DNA of 64,000 nucleotides from positions 5,029,985 through 5,093,984 of the forward strand of contig NC_088776.1 in the NCBI RefSeq assembly GCF_954871325.1. The letters run 5' to 3'. Below the pieces are notes generated by a model. The model searched no databases. It worked only from the letters and a program-made list of their open reading frames with translations, and was not told the DNA's origin. Below are positions 1 to 12,623 of this stretch, in pieces; the stretch's first letter is position 1; the number at the start of each line of letters is the position of its first letter. Origin of the DNA: Gordionus sp. m RMFG-2023. Its lineage: Eukaryota; Nematomorpha; Gordioida; Chordodea; Parachordodidae. The position numbers and the translations under genes are program-made.

Positions 1-361
1 AAGATTTTTCTAACATTCCTTCAGAATATGTGCGGTACAGTAAAGGAAGGGGGGGGGTAATTGCTGGATTACATTTACTGGCCAAATCAGAACTTTTCAA
101 ATTCTGTATCCACATAGATTACATATCCCAATACGACATAAGTAATGAATAAATGATAAGAGTTAAAAAAAAATTTCGCCCAAAATTTTGTGGCAAAAAA
201 AAGACTTTTGAGTGATCACAAAATTGTATGTTTTTTTTCAAAATATGATTTTTATCACCAAAAAGATTTTTTTTTTATATGCAAAATAATCACAAAAAGA
301 TTTAATGAAATGATTTTTTTTTTGAAAGAAGATTAGAAATTTTGGGGTAAAAATGAGAATT

Positions 362-530
362 TTCCAATTCATATTTAAATTTTAAAGACCGATTATTGTC
401 ATTTAGGATCGGGTAAAAAAAATTGGTCTCTCGAAAGTCTCTCTGTCATAGTTCCAGTATTATATAGTGGGTCTATAATTGGAGTGCCTACCTGCGCAAA
501 TGTTTAAAATGAGAAAATCAAATTAATGTT
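362..530 (+). repeat. ~150-bp inverted repeat, left arm
   Basis: Contains AATTGGTCTCTCGAAAGTC, CTGTCATAGTTCCAG and TATATAGTGGGTCTA; the reverse complement with about 90% identity lies at 4,228-4,372. Confidence 0.82.
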
Positions 531-2784
531 TTATTAGGAAAATTATTATGCAGGCCCTTCTTAAGATTTTGCTCACAGGTGACACACAGGTTTGAACATC
601 TAGTAACGAAATCTCGAGGCTTAGACTATATTTTTTTTGGCTAAAATATTGAGTTTAACAGCACTATTTAAAACTCTCATAAATAATAAAGGATATTGGA
701 CTAGTAAAGTGTCTTTTTTTTTTAAAAAAAATAAATTATTTTGTTATTTATGTGCCAGTAATATATATAATATAATTCAAATTCATCATCTTTACACTTT
801 ATTGAAGGACATATCAATATTTTATTTTTTATAATCGTTTTATATTTGCATAAAAAATATATAAATTATTATATAAAATGCCATTATAATTTAACGAATA
901 TTTATTTTATACCGTTTTATGAGATCCGTATACGCGGTTAAAATAAATTCCGAATGCAGATATTAATACCCAGCTTAATAAAGATATGCTAGACCCAAAA
1001 TACCCCAGGTTACTTTGGATTTAAAGTGTATAGATATGTCCTAAATAACTTAAAATCCCTCTTTTTTTCTAAGCACCTTAATTTTTTGGGGGGTGTTATT
1101 ACATTATTATAATATATTTTTTTGCCTTCATCTTCTATATCTTTTATCTCCATAATATATGGCTATCAGCGGATCTGATATTCCTTCTAAAAATCGGTAT
1201 GATTAATCGAATTGGCCATCTCCTTAATAAGACTTATTTAATTTCACGGAGTTATAAAAAGGGTTCCATCTTGTTATCACCTTAGGCCGTGTCCAAAATA
1301 TCAAAAGATTAAATTCCCAAATTTTCGAAACTTTAATAAAAAAAAATAAATAAGCTATTTTGAATATAAAAATAAAATCATGACGGGTTTGGACACAGCC
1401 TTAAAAATGGCTGCACAGTTTCGAGACTGATATCTATTTGACAAAAAAATAAATAAATGGAATAAGGAAAGAAACTCTTATGAACATTCGAAAAGAAACG
1501 AAAGACGAGCAAGAAGAATTTGGTGTTTATTAGAATAAAATTTAAATAATTTATGGCGCGCATTTTTTATATATAAAAAAAATGATTTCTGAGTTTATAT
1601 TCCACTTTCTCGTGACATTTTGAATCGATTTTTTTTATTTTTAATCTTCTTAAAGATGTGTCCTAAATATAAAACAAAACTATTCAAAAGTTTTAAGAGA
1701 ATTGCATAACTTTCGTGAGTTTTGAGAGATACGAAACATGTTCCGAATTCTTCCATTAAATTTTCAAAAGTATCGTTATATTATCCATTTAAAATATTCA
1801 CTTTGAGTCGATATTACACCCATTGAAATCGGTATTATCTGATATTTCTCGCAAATATTTCACTAATTTCAAAATTTTTAATGATTAAATTTTCGTAAAA
1901 CTTTTAAAAATCACAAAACTTTTCGCCAATTAGAAAAAAAAAATAATTTAGGCCAATATTTTAATTTTACATAAAAAATGGCTTATATTTTTTTTTTGTG
2001 AAAAGAAAAAAAAATTAAAAATCAGTTTAATTAAATCGTGTATCATCTTATTATTTTTTTTTCTCAATGATTCGAAAAACCGAATCTCGTATTTTTTTTT
2101 GGTCCGGGCTTGTAAATAGTTTTTTCTTTACTTTTCAACCCTGCATGGGTCCGGTCATTACGGGTATAGGCTTTCGTTTTACCCAACTCTTCTGTTATAA
2201 GTCTATAAGACGCTTAAACAACAGTTCTCGGACTGTTGTGTGTTCAAATACTTGCGGCTTGCCCACAAACGCGTAAAGGGCTCTTCATTTTTTCCCCCCT
2301 AAATCTAATATCCACTTTGATGGATTTGAGGAAAACATAGCGTAGCTCTGGTTGTATCCACAACCAGAGGGCGAAAACGCTTTGATCACGTATCACGCAA
2401 AATTTTCTAAAAATGGAAAGAAAGAAAGAAATTTTGAAAATCAAAAACCCAAATCAATTTAATTTGTGTCCTTCTTATGATTTTTAGATTATGACTTGTA
2501 GTCGTTAGTTATGATGGCATTATCGATCTTCTTCTTCTTCGAAAATAAAAAATCATTTTTTTAAAAAAAAATTACGTTCAATTTTTTGTTTTATAAAGCG
2601 ATTTTTAGATTAAAAATTTAATATTAAAAATACATTATTTTTTTAAAATATACTATAATATTAAATAAAATATATGATCTTATTTTTTGTATGTACTCGG
2701 GTTCTGATATATCTTTTTAAAAAAAGTAAATAATTGATTGGCGTCTATCGGACCAAGTAGGGTAAAGAAATGGCCACTAGGGTG
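531..2784. other. AT-rich stretch without a recognised gene
   Basis: Mostly homopolymer-rich AT sequence. A MITE family A scrap ends near 665. A perfect hairpin lies near 2,348 (CTCTGGTTGT / ACAACCAGAG). Short open frames here show no protein character. Confidence 0.6.
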
Positions 2785-3184
2785 GTTAAACAGCTCGATT
2801 TACGGCTAACCCATTATTTTAGCTAAAAAATATTATTCAAGCCTATGGCAGAAAAGTTTGGATATCTAATTAACGAATCATTTACCGAGGACAATTTAAA
2901 AAAAATTTTTTTAAAAAAAATCCCATTTAATCGGAAATTTAATACTGTCCAGCGCGCGTAGAAGTTAACCTACCCTATAACATTCTGACGCCTTCCGCAA
3001 ACTTTTGTGTATTTTTTTTTCTTCATTTGTACATTATAAATTTTAGAGTAGTTTTCTAAAAATTCATGGCGATTCCTATCTTAAAATACAAGAAATATAT
3101 AAAATAGTTTCTCCTATGTATATAAATATAAAACGAACGATTTCTTGTTCATCGTAAAAATTGAACGCGAATATTCCGTATTTT

Positions 3185-3405
3185 TTTTTAAAAACCCGGG
3201 CCGGGCCTGGCTTGAAAATTTTTTTCACCGGTTTTACAACAAAATATTTGAAATCGCCATTATTAGCTATATAATAATCAAAAATAAAAATATTTAAAAA
3301 AAAATCCGGGCCGGGCTGAAAAAATCCGGGCCGGGCTTGGCCGAAATAAATTTTTGGAAATAAAATCCGGTACCTCTTCAGGTCTCTAATATATATATAT
3401 ATATA
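3185..3405. repeat. Interspersed repeat with GGGCCGGGC core and TA tail
   Basis: Repeated ATCCGGGCCGGGC, then GGTACCTCTTCAGGTCTCTA and a (TA)n tail. Relatives: 3,855-3,950, 10,795-11,045, 20,340-20,510, 31,180-31,520, 42,905-43,065, 49,975-50,060, 51,895-51,945. Non-coding; class unknown. Confidence 0.65.
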
Positions 3406-4018
3406 AACTATTATTAGATTTATTTTTATTTATTTTTTTAGCAAATCATAAATAATTTTTAATATATTTAATAAAATATTGGAAAATAAAAACTTTTTGG
3501 ACAGGTAAGTGTCGCTTTTTTTTTCTTCTTACTTTTTTTTGAAAGAAATAAAATCATAAATTAATTATATTTATATTTTTTTTATTTTTTTTTTAAAATA
3601 TATATCTTTTACAGGTGAACGAATTCGCGCTATTTATTAAATAGATGTATAGATACTACAAAAACCCTTATTAATTTTAAATGAAAATGTCTATTAAATT
3701 AAATTGGTTTTTAATGTTATTATTATTAATTAATTAATTTCTTATTTATTATATATAATCGGTCTAGAATTGGAGTGTTCCACTCGACATTTTTCAAAAT
3801 TTTTGAATTAGAAGTGGATAATAACTTATTAATTCTCAATATATATCAGAGATTAACCCAGGGCCGGGCCTGAAAATTTTTTTTAAAAAAAATCCGGGTC
3901 GGGCGGTACAAATGGTACCTCTGCAGGTCTCTGATATATATATATATATAAATAAAAACTAGATTTTAAAAAAAATATTAATTTTTGCTAAGGTTTTCCT
4001 ATTTTAATATTTGATTTA

Positions 4019-4234
4019 GTGTTGTTAAACGGCTCGTTTTGAGCCGATTTTTAAAAACGGCTAACACAGTAATTTATCCAGAAAAATTTTACTCAAGCCT
4101 GAAAATTTTGTTCATAGAAGGAGCAAAGGTCTAGACATATATTCTTGAAATTTCGAGGCTTAATCAATGTTTTTCTGACAAAAATATTGAGTGCCGTTTT
4201 TAAAAATCGGCTCAAAACAAGCCGTTTACAACAT
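4019..4234. mobile_element. Fold-back MITE, family A
   Basis: GTGTTGTTAAACGGCTCG ... AAGCCGTTTACAACAT between TA dinucleotides. It abuts the 150-bp inverted repeat at 4,228. Confidence 0.82.
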
Positions 4235-4372
4235 TAATTTGATTTTCTTAAACATTTGCCCAGATGGGGCACTCCAATTCTAGACCCACTATATAATTCT
4301 GGAACTATGACAGAGGGACTTTCGAGAGACCAATTTTTTTTACCCGGTCCTAAATGACAATAATCCCAATTT
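4228..4372 (-). repeat. ~150-bp inverted repeat, right arm
   Basis: Reverse complement of 362-530. The two arms bound about 3.7 kb with no recognisable transposase, so they may be two separate copies of a short element rather than ends of one. Confidence 0.8.
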
Positions 4373-4811
4373 CCCGATCATTCCCATCTTATAATTAATT
4401 CCAGCCCGAAATCGATTCTAAAAATTAATTTTATTTATTTTTCAGTATGTATATTAAAGTAGTGTTGTTAAAAGTTACATTTGTAACTGTATTTAGTTAC
4501 ATCTTTTCAATCGTCACGGTTTGCAGTTATTTTTTCCCCGTTAGTTATTTTTGACAACGCTAGTTATGAGGAATAATCTTGAAAGATGTGATATCGTAAA
4601 AGAATATACAATTTAATCATTTTTTTTAAAAAAATAGTATTTATTTCCAAGCCCAACTCGATTTCCTGATTGAGCTTTGTCAACCACTAATATGGCAAGG
4701 CTCAGGCACTTTAACGCTGGGTGGGGTTACGATGCGATTGCGTTATCGAAATCTCGGGCGATAACTCAGGAGGTGTCCTCTTAGTCGATAAACTTGGTCA
4801 GTATTCATTTA

Positions 4812-5118
4812 ATAATATAGGATGAGGATCTAGAGCTCTGGAGTACGGTTAAACCTTCGTAAGATGAGCGATCATTAACATACATTTAGATCAATATAAA
4901 GAATGAGTTGTATATATAAAACATTTTTACGGGTCAATATAAGGAGGTAGTCAATTTGAGGGTTTTCATATTTTGAAACTTTTAAAAGAGGGGGAAAAAA
5001 GGAATTTTTTTATTTAGTTTATTGATTATTTTTTATACCTGACAGATATATCAGACTTTCGTTTATTGTCGCAGGAATAATGGAATCGTATTTTATTATT
5101 AGATACTGCCAAAAATTA
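4812..5118 (+). repeat. ~300-bp direct repeat, left copy
   Basis: Begins GGATCTAGAGCTCTGGAGTA and ends TACTGCCAAAAATTAT; partner at 7,727-8,025 with about 95% identity by eye. Together they flank the LINE pair. They lack TG...CA ends and I do not call them LTRs. Confidence 0.85.
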
Positions 5119-5217
5119 TCCTATCCTATTATACACTGGGGAGACATCCCACAATTAAGTGGGCATTCCACCACCCCATAGAGGGCGTCTCCAGTGCAGT
5201 GAATTTGCATTCACTGT

Positions 5218-5397
5218 TTGGCATTAATTTACCCTACTGTCAGGGTCCGTTTAATTTAAGAGGACTTACGGTACCTCTCGTGAATAAGCAATGATTCACT
5301 AAAAAAATTGGCAGTCATTTACCTTACTGTCAGGGCCCTTTTAATTTAAGAGAGCTTACGGTATCTCTTGTGGATAAAGCTGGTATCCACTAAATTG
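5218..5397. repeat. Diverged tandem duplication, ~87-bp unit
   Basis: Both halves share TTACC.TACTGTCAGGG, TTTAATTTAAGAG and CTTACGGTA.CTCT. Confidence 0.8.
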
Positions 5398-5689
5398 TAA
5401 GAAGAGAAGTTTATATATATATAGTAATAATGTATAGTTATGGGATATATAAAAAGGAATTTAGTAATTTTAAAAAGATGAAAAAAGAGATGGATTAAAA
5501 AGGATTAAAGTAGGAAAGAATTGGGAAATTATGTAAAGAGAAAGATTAGGCAAATGAATTGTATAGAATTATTTTATTTTATTAATTATTTATGATTATA
5601 AATTTATATATATTAATACAAAATTTATAATATTAGTAAATGCGAAAAAATATTAATATATATAAATTAGTAATTAATATTATTAAATT

Positions 5690-6945
5690 GGTTTGGTAAA
5701 AATAATTAATCGAGAATTGCTTGATTTAGCCAAGTTTTCAGATGAGATTTATTTTGAGAAATGTTTATAAGGAATAGGCCATCTACATTGTTGATGAATA
5801 TTAATGGCATGACAGTACCAAGATTTGCGATATGAATAATAATGTTTTTTGTTTTTTTTGTTTGATGGTATATGTTTTAGAGCATCGGTTATAGTACTGT
5901 GGTATGTGTGTCTTAATGAATGACATAAAAGTTCGAGTTTTCTATAGGTAAGAAGTCTGTGAAGAGGAAGAATGTTGCAAGAATTCCAAAGATTAAAATT
6001 AGAAATAATATATGGGTATATTTGATATTTAAAATGTTTTTTTAAAGATTTATTAATAAAAACTTGGGTTTTATTTAAATTAGAATTGGTAAAGTCCCAA
6101 GTTTCTATGCCATAGGTTAATGAAGATATGATGTAAGTTTTGAAAATTTGAATTTTAAATTTATTTGATTATTAGTATGCCATAATTTGTTAAGAGAAAA
6201 AAATTTTGAATTGGCTTTAGTAAGTTTAGAAGATATGTCCTGTTTAATTGAGCCTTTAGTCAATAATAATGCCTAAATAATTAAGGGATTTAGTAATAAT
6301 AATATTTTTGTTATTAGATTTAAGATTAAGATCTGGAGAGGATGTAGAAAGTATTTTAGTTTTATTAAAATTAATTTGAAGATTCATTCGAAGAAGAACT
6401 AAAGAGATTTTCGTAAAAATATTATTAATATAATTATAAAATCTTCGGTAATAATACAGATAGATATCATCCGCATATCAGAGCCAATCGACGTTGTGAA
6501 GATTGCAAGAATAAATGAGATAACTAATTATTAAATTAAAAAAGGAAGGAGAAAGGGGGCATCATTGTTTAATGCCGCATTTGATTTTGAAGTAAGGTGA
6601 GGATAAGTTGTGTTTAATATTAACGAGACTATTTTCATAGATACACATTATAATTTTAATAAAATGAATATTAATTTTGTATTTGAAAAGGATATTCCAA
6701 AGGTATTGGTGTTTTATAGAATCAAAGGCTCTTGGGATATCAATAAAAATAACATATGTGTCAGTTTTATAAATATGGGCTTTTTCAAGTCTTATTTTGT
6801 GTGAAGTAATTAATTCGGCGGTATTACGTCCTGGTTTAAAGGATGCAATAGAATTATGAATATTTTTATTAATATCTTCAGAAATAAGGTTGAAGATGTG
6901 CGTAGTAAATATTTTGTAAAAAGGGGAAGATAGGATGATGCCTTT
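5690..6945 (-). mobile_element. LINE reverse-transcriptase relic (non-LTR)
   Basis: On the minus strand the RT palm motifs occur in order: FKPGRNTAELITSHK, VIFIDIPRAFDSIKH (motif A), KCGIKQxCPLSP (motif B), YADDIYLYYY (motif C), INFNKTKIL and NYLGIIIDSKGSIK. The frame is broken in several places, so it is a dead fragment. No endonuclease domain is visible. Clade not assigned. Confidence 0.85.
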
Positions 6946-7690
6946 AGTTCTTCTTCAAATGAATCTTAAAAATTAATTTTAATAAAATTATAATACTTTC
7001 TATATCCTCTCTAGATCTTAATCTTAAATTTAATAACAAAAATATTATTTTTACTAAATCCCTTAATTATTTAGGCATTATTATTGACTATAAAGGCTCA
7101 ATTAAACCGGACATATCTTCTAAACTTACTAAAGCCAATTCAAATTTTTTTTTTCTTCAACAAATTATGGCATACTAATATCTTATCAAATAAATTTAAA
7201 ATTCAAATTTTCAAAACTTACATCATATCTTCATTAACCTATGGTATAGAAACTTGGGACTTTACCAATTCTAATTTAAATAAAACCCAAGTTCTTATTA
7301 ATAAATCTTTAAAAAACATTTTAAATATCAAATATACCCATATATTATTTCTAATTTTAATCTTTGGAATTCCTGCAACATTCTTCCTCTTCACAGACTT
7401 CTTACCTATAGAAAACTCGAACTTATGTCATTCATTAAGACACTCATACCACAGTACTATAACCGATGCCCTAAAACATATACCATCAAACAAAAAAAAA
7501 CAAAAAACATTATTCATATCGCAAATCTTGGTACGGTCATGCCATTAATATTCTTAATATCAACAATGTCGATGGCCTATTCTTTATAAACATTTCAAAA
7601 TAAATCTCATCTGAAAGTAAATCAAGCGATTCTCAATTAATTATTTTTACCAAAACCAATTTAATAATATTAATTACTAATTTATATAAT
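6946..7690 (+). mobile_element. LINE RT 3' fragment, inverted partner of the preceding one
   Basis: The plus strand reads NYLGIIIDYKGSIKPDISSK and LTYGIETWDFTNSNLNKTQV, the same element as 5,690-6,330 in opposite orientation with high identity. It starts just 3' of the region equivalent to the YADD motif and runs to a common 3' end, so the pair forms an inverted repeat with arms of about 640 bp. Confidence 0.85.
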
Positions 7691-7726
7691 CAAATTAATA
7701 GGCTTTATTTGTCATTGACTTAGGGT

Positions 7727-8025
7727 GAGGATCTAGAGCTCTGGAGTACGGTTAGACCTTCGTAAGGTGAGCGATCATTAACATACATTCAGATCAATAT
7801 AAAGAATGAGCCGTATATATAAAACATTTTTACGGGTCAATATAAGGAGGTGGTCAATTTGAGGGTTTTCATACTTTGTAACTTTTAAAAGAGGGGGGAA
7901 AAAAGGAATTTTTTTATTTAGTTTATTGATTATTTTTTATACCTGACAGGTATATCAGACTTTCTTTTATTGTCGCAGAAATAATGGAATCATATTTTAT
8001 TTTTATATACTGCCAAAAATTATAT
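7727..8025 (+). repeat. ~300-bp direct repeat, right copy
   Basis: Same orientation and sequence as 4,812-5,118. It follows the 3' end of the plus-strand LINE fragment and could be that family's 3' UTR, but the left copy has no LINE on its 5' side. Confidence 0.8.
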
Positions 8026-8123
8026 GACTTTAGTTCTCACACCTGACGTTGCGTTAGAATGAAAAAAAAAGACATATGACAAGGCTCATGTCTAAAATAA
8101 AAATTCGGATATGGCTCGGTCAC

Positions 8124-8310
8124 CAAGGACATATAATACTTGCCTAGACTGACAATTTATTTAATAAAATGCATTTTAAAGCGTCGTTGTACACAAATCA
8201 GCTGATTAACGCCATTTTGGTTTCCCTTATAAGATAAGATTAGATTATATTCATAAAATTCTTAACACAAATTGTTTTTACAGGACCAAAATGGCGTGCC
8301 ACCAGTGATT
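8124..8310. mobile_element. Fold-back MITE, family B, shortened
   Basis: GACATATAATACTTGCCTAG near the left end; inverted inner motifs CGCCATTTTGGTTTCCC and GACCAAAATGGCG. The right terminus is diverged. Confidence 0.65.
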
Positions 8311-8461
8311 TGTATTTATTTCCTTACTCGGGCCTAAAAATAAATAAATTTGAAGTTGCAGGGCTCTACTTAGCACCATGGCTACATAACGCAATCAAAT
8401 TTCATATTTTGGCAATAGACACACGCCTAATACCGAAATCTAATACTTATGGGATTTTTAG

Positions 8462-8686
8462 TTGTACAAAGTTAATAGGATTCGCGGTTTCTATGCCCAT
8501 GTCACCGACGATTTTAACCCGCGAAAAAACCCTTTTAGGACCAAGGAAATTTACCATCAGAACTTTTACCCTATTCAAGGGGGAGGGTCAAATTTTAAGG
8601 ACAAGAAAGGGGGGGGGGTCCCTGATGAGAATATCAACAATCATGTGTCCTACCATTGCCTTGATGAAGTAGAAACCACTGAATAG
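8462..8686 (+). CDS. Exon-like segment of an unidentified gene, ending in a stop
   Basis: It follows ...gggatttttag and runs open for 74 codons to TAG with far higher GC than its surroundings. The product begins LYKVNRIRGFYAHVTDDFNP, contains YHQNFYPIQGGGS and ends HCLDEVETTE. I recognise no family. A run of nine Gs inside makes the frame sensitive to a sequencing error. No other exon of the same gene was found upstream, so it may also be a relic. Confidence 0.4.
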   Translation: MYKVNRIRGFYAHVTDDFNPRKNPFRTKEIYHQNFYPIQGGGSNFKDKKGGGVPDENINNHVSYHCLDEVETTE

Positions 8687-8919
8687 GATTAATATTTATA
8701 ATCATCTTTTTAATGAAGCACAAGGTGGATGGTCTGGAAAAATATATATGTATATACTTCTCAATGCTATATTATTTTAATTATGGGTTTGGGTTCGAAT
8801 TTAAATGAAAAAAAAAATTTTTATTACGAAAATAAATATGAAATTAATTATTTTAGATAATTAACATATAATGTCTAAATAGTGTTTAAAATTCTTAGTG
8901 ATAAAGAGATCTAAAACGG

Positions 8920-9110
8920 GTAAGGGGTTAAGAAGTGCATTTCACAATGCAATGGACGCGATTTAACAGCTGATAATAATTTTCTTAATACCAAAATCAC
9001 TACGTTGAAAATATAAGAATTAATGATGTTAGTTAGATATTGGCAAAAAGCAAATATTGATCTCGTTATCAGCTGTTTAACTCGCGCTTCAACTATGGAC
9101 CCATTACCTT
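8920..9110. mobile_element. Fold-back element (CAGCTGATAA)
   Basis: GCGATTTAACAGCTGATAAT and GTTATCAGCTGTTTAACTCG are inverted. The 83-residue minus-strand frame here is incidental. Confidence 0.6.
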
Positions 9111-10333
9111 TATTTACCCGGTGATTCAACTCTTTTACCCTTTGCTTTTTATGCTCCAACATATAAGCCTTAATTCGCTCGAAAAGGTTAGGGTTTTCAT
9201 TATTTATAGAAGCCGGGTTTTTAACGTCGAGGGTTACTAATTACGGCCGGTTTTTGGGATTGTGAAAATAAGAGGCTTTTGTAGCCCTCATATTCCACAT
9301 GGAAAAGAGACCAATGGATTACTTTATTTTGTTTTGTACTCGAGATTTGGTCAGAAGAGTGTCCAACTCTTTCTGACATCTTTGCGCCAAATCTCAAGGT
9401 TTAGGTAATATTTCTTTTATTGGCATCTTGAAAAAAATATTGGCTTTAAATTTTAATTAATGGAGTAGAGCGGCCACCTACGTTAACCAACTTAACCTTA
9501 CGTTCACAGTTAGCGCGAATTCGCGGCGAAATATACGAAATACGATTATAGTTTTGGTTCGTTAGTTCAAATTATAATCAAAATTATTAAGCTCAACGCT
9601 AAAAAAATGACTACCCCGAATTTTTTTGGAAAATGTCACCACGACAAAATATCTATTTCGAACACACACACAGAAAAAAAAATTCTTTTCTATATTATAA
9701 AAATCTTTGTTGTTTAGTTTTATGAAACAACTTTTTTCCTAAAATAAATATTTTTTTTTATAAATAATAAGAATCAAAATTTTATCGCGGCGGTATTTAA
9801 CCTAAATCGATTATCGAGTAGTTTTTTTTTTAAATTGACAGGAAAACTTTTTATCATACTACCAAAATGCCGCTATTCCTTTATTATTCCTTTCCAGGAA
9901 TTGATTTTATATAAAAAAAAGAAAGAAGGAATTTGATCTCATATGGTATCGATAAAATGAGAAAGGAGGGAAAAATAAATGTGAATTCCTTCTTCTTTTT
10001 TTGTTGATAATTATAAATATACGCGCGGCTTCTTTGAACGTATAAATGATGATATTATTGATGATAACGGAATATTTTATTGGAAATAACTTATCACTAT
10101 CTTTATAAATCTATTTTTTGTATATATATTTTATTTTTAATATATATAAAACCTTTAATCTTTATTAGATTTTAATTTGATATTGCACAAGTATTTGATA
10201 TATATATACTTCTTTTTTTTTAAACAATCGCGCCAATCCCATATGTTTTATGGGAATTGGCAAATATTGTGAGATTTTGAGATCTACCCAGTTTTGGGAA
10301 GGGTAACTGGGGGGGGGGGGTTTATAGACTTCC

Positions 10334-10669
10334 CAATGACATATATAATAATAACTGACGATAAATTCATTAAAAGTGCACATCAATGAAAAACAGCTGG
10401 GGACGCCATTTTGATTATACTTATATCATTATTAAAAATTTTAGACGAGAGGCCAATTTATCACTATGCCTGACGCAAACTTTATTAAAGAAATTGCCTG
10501 ATCATCGGGATAATAAGGAAGCAAGTTATCATTTTATAGTAGTTTTTATCACGATAATAATTGACTATATGGGTTTACCAAAATGGCCGGTCCAGCTGAT
10601 TTGCATTCAACGACGCTTTCAAATGCATTATTATGAATGCATCGTCAGTCTAGGTATTATATGTCATTG
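10334..10669. mobile_element. Fold-back MITE, family B
   Basis: CAATGACATATATAATAA ... AGGTATTATATGTCATTG with the same inner CAGCTG / GCCATTTTG motifs as the 18.5-kb copy. Open frames inside it are incidental. Confidence 0.85.
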
Positions 10670-11224
10670 AGACTGCCTTCCTATCTCGTCTTAACTTTTT
10701 TTTGTTAGTTTGAATAAATCATACTAATCAGAAAAAAGCAGCTAGGGCGCCATTTTTTTGTTATATAAATATATGGTTGGCATAAGAATATGGGCGATCA
10801 GGGGTCTGAAAATTGGCCAAATTTATAAGTTTCGGGTCCGGTAGGAAGTTAGCCAAAGCCCGGCCCGGCCAAATTTTTGCGCGGTCCCAACTTTTTATAA
10901 TCTCGGGAAGTGGTTAAATTAAAAACACAACACCTTATGGAACATCACCTCTATGAAATATTGGAATCATATAAAAAAATTCCCCGGACCTGCCCCAAAA
11001 TTTTTTATTCAGGCGTTACCGGGGACCGGTGTATTGTGGATCTCTGATGAACAACAATATCCTTACAATACTCATAAAAAAAGGTGTACTTTTCTTATTA
11101 TTAATCGAAAATTACTGTTTTTTTAACATATTAGCTCGCATACATTAAACACACTTCCGTAGTAAGTACGTTTGTTTAGACCTGGGAAATCTTTGTTAGA
11201 GAAAAATTAGCTCGATAATAAGTA

Positions 11225-11437
11225 GTGTTGTTAAACGGCTGGATTTGAGTCAAAAACGGCTAACTCAACATTATAGCCAGGAAAATATTGCCTAAGCGTC
11301 GTGATTTCGCCAAAAGATGTAATCCAACGTGCCATCTATGATCCAAATCTTTAGGCTTGCATAATATTTTTCTGGATAAAATTTTGAGTTCGCCGTTTTT
11401 AAAAATCGGCTCAAATTGAGCTGTTTAACAAGAACAC
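11225..11437. mobile_element. Fold-back MITE, family A
   Basis: GTGTTGTTAAACGGCTGG ... GAGCTGTTTAACAAGAACAC flanked by TA. Confidence 0.85.
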
Positions 11438-12439
11438 TACTTTTAAAAGACCGATTTTTAAAAAAATAGTTTTATTACAATCTTAATTGTGATATATTTT
11501 TCCCTTTCATATTCTTTTTCAAAAGACTTGTACAATTATTCTTGGTAAACTTTTTATAAATATTATTTTCCTTTTACCATTTCAAAGGTTAGTCAGATTA
11601 TCTTCAACTTTATTGTTAACTTTTTATATATAATTCGAAAATCAAATATTTGTTCAATAAAGAAAAGATGCTCGGGCAGGGAGTGGAGGAGAGATGGGGA
11701 GTTGTTTAATTTAATAAGATTTATCAGCTTTCGATTTTAATAAATAATTAATTATTATTTTTTTTAATTGAGATTAATTATTTAATTAATTTCTCCCCTT
11801 TTCTTTCCCTATCTTCGAACGTTATTTTAGTGTAATAAAATATATAGTGTATATATTTACTTAATTTTATTAAGTTTAGTTTAGGTTTTTTTTTAGTTTT
11901 AATAATAATAAATAGTTAATTAAAAAATTTAATTTTATTTTACATATTTTTTTAAAAAAAACTAACCATAAGTGTAAGAAAGTATGATGTAAAATATTTT
12001 TTATTCATCCAATCCAATCCATGATTATATAAATTTAAATATTTTTAAAAAAATGTAAATTGATATATGAGAAGAGTGTGAAAAATTTTACTAATCGAAA
12101 AGTAAGGGGAGGAGAAATATTATGATATATTTAAATTTTAATAGGATAATTTTTGCGAAAGAGAAAAAAAAAAAAGAAAATAAATTTTAATTTTTAAAAG
12201 AAAAGAAAAGTTTTTTTAAATAAAAGAAAAGCTTTTTTTTTAAATAAAAAAAATAAAAATACGTAACGAAAGAAATGGGTGAAGATAGATATATTTCGTA
12301 TTCAGTTTGCGTAAAACTAATTAGTTAACGATGTGGTCTTTGATAAAAGTGAGTGTGAGGATTTATTGATTTTGACAATATGTATTTCATTTTTTTTCTT
12401 CTTTGTGTCGTTAAAAGAAAAATTAACTCCATTCTGTTA

Positions 12440-12623
12440 ACGGCGGCTAACTCAACATTATAGCTAGAAAAATATCGCCTGAGCGTCGAGATTTCGCCAA
12501 CAGATGTTCAATCCTACGTGCCACCTATGAGCAAAATATTTAGGCTTGCGTAACATTTTTCTGGATAAAATATTGAGTTGGGCGTTTTTTTAAAATCGGT
12601 CAAATTGAGCCGTTTAACAACAC
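12440..12623. mobile_element. Fold-back MITE, family A, left end eroded
   Basis: Starts GTTAACGGCGGCTAACTCAA; right end GCCGTTTAACAACAC followed by TA. Confidence 0.82.

Noticed and set aside
4812-8025. LTR retrotransposon with 300-bp LTRs
   Set aside because: No TG...CA ends, primer-binding site or retroviral-type genes; the interior is non-LTR RT.
10386-10670. 94-residue plus-strand frame
   Set aside because: Entirely inside a fold-back MITE (family B).
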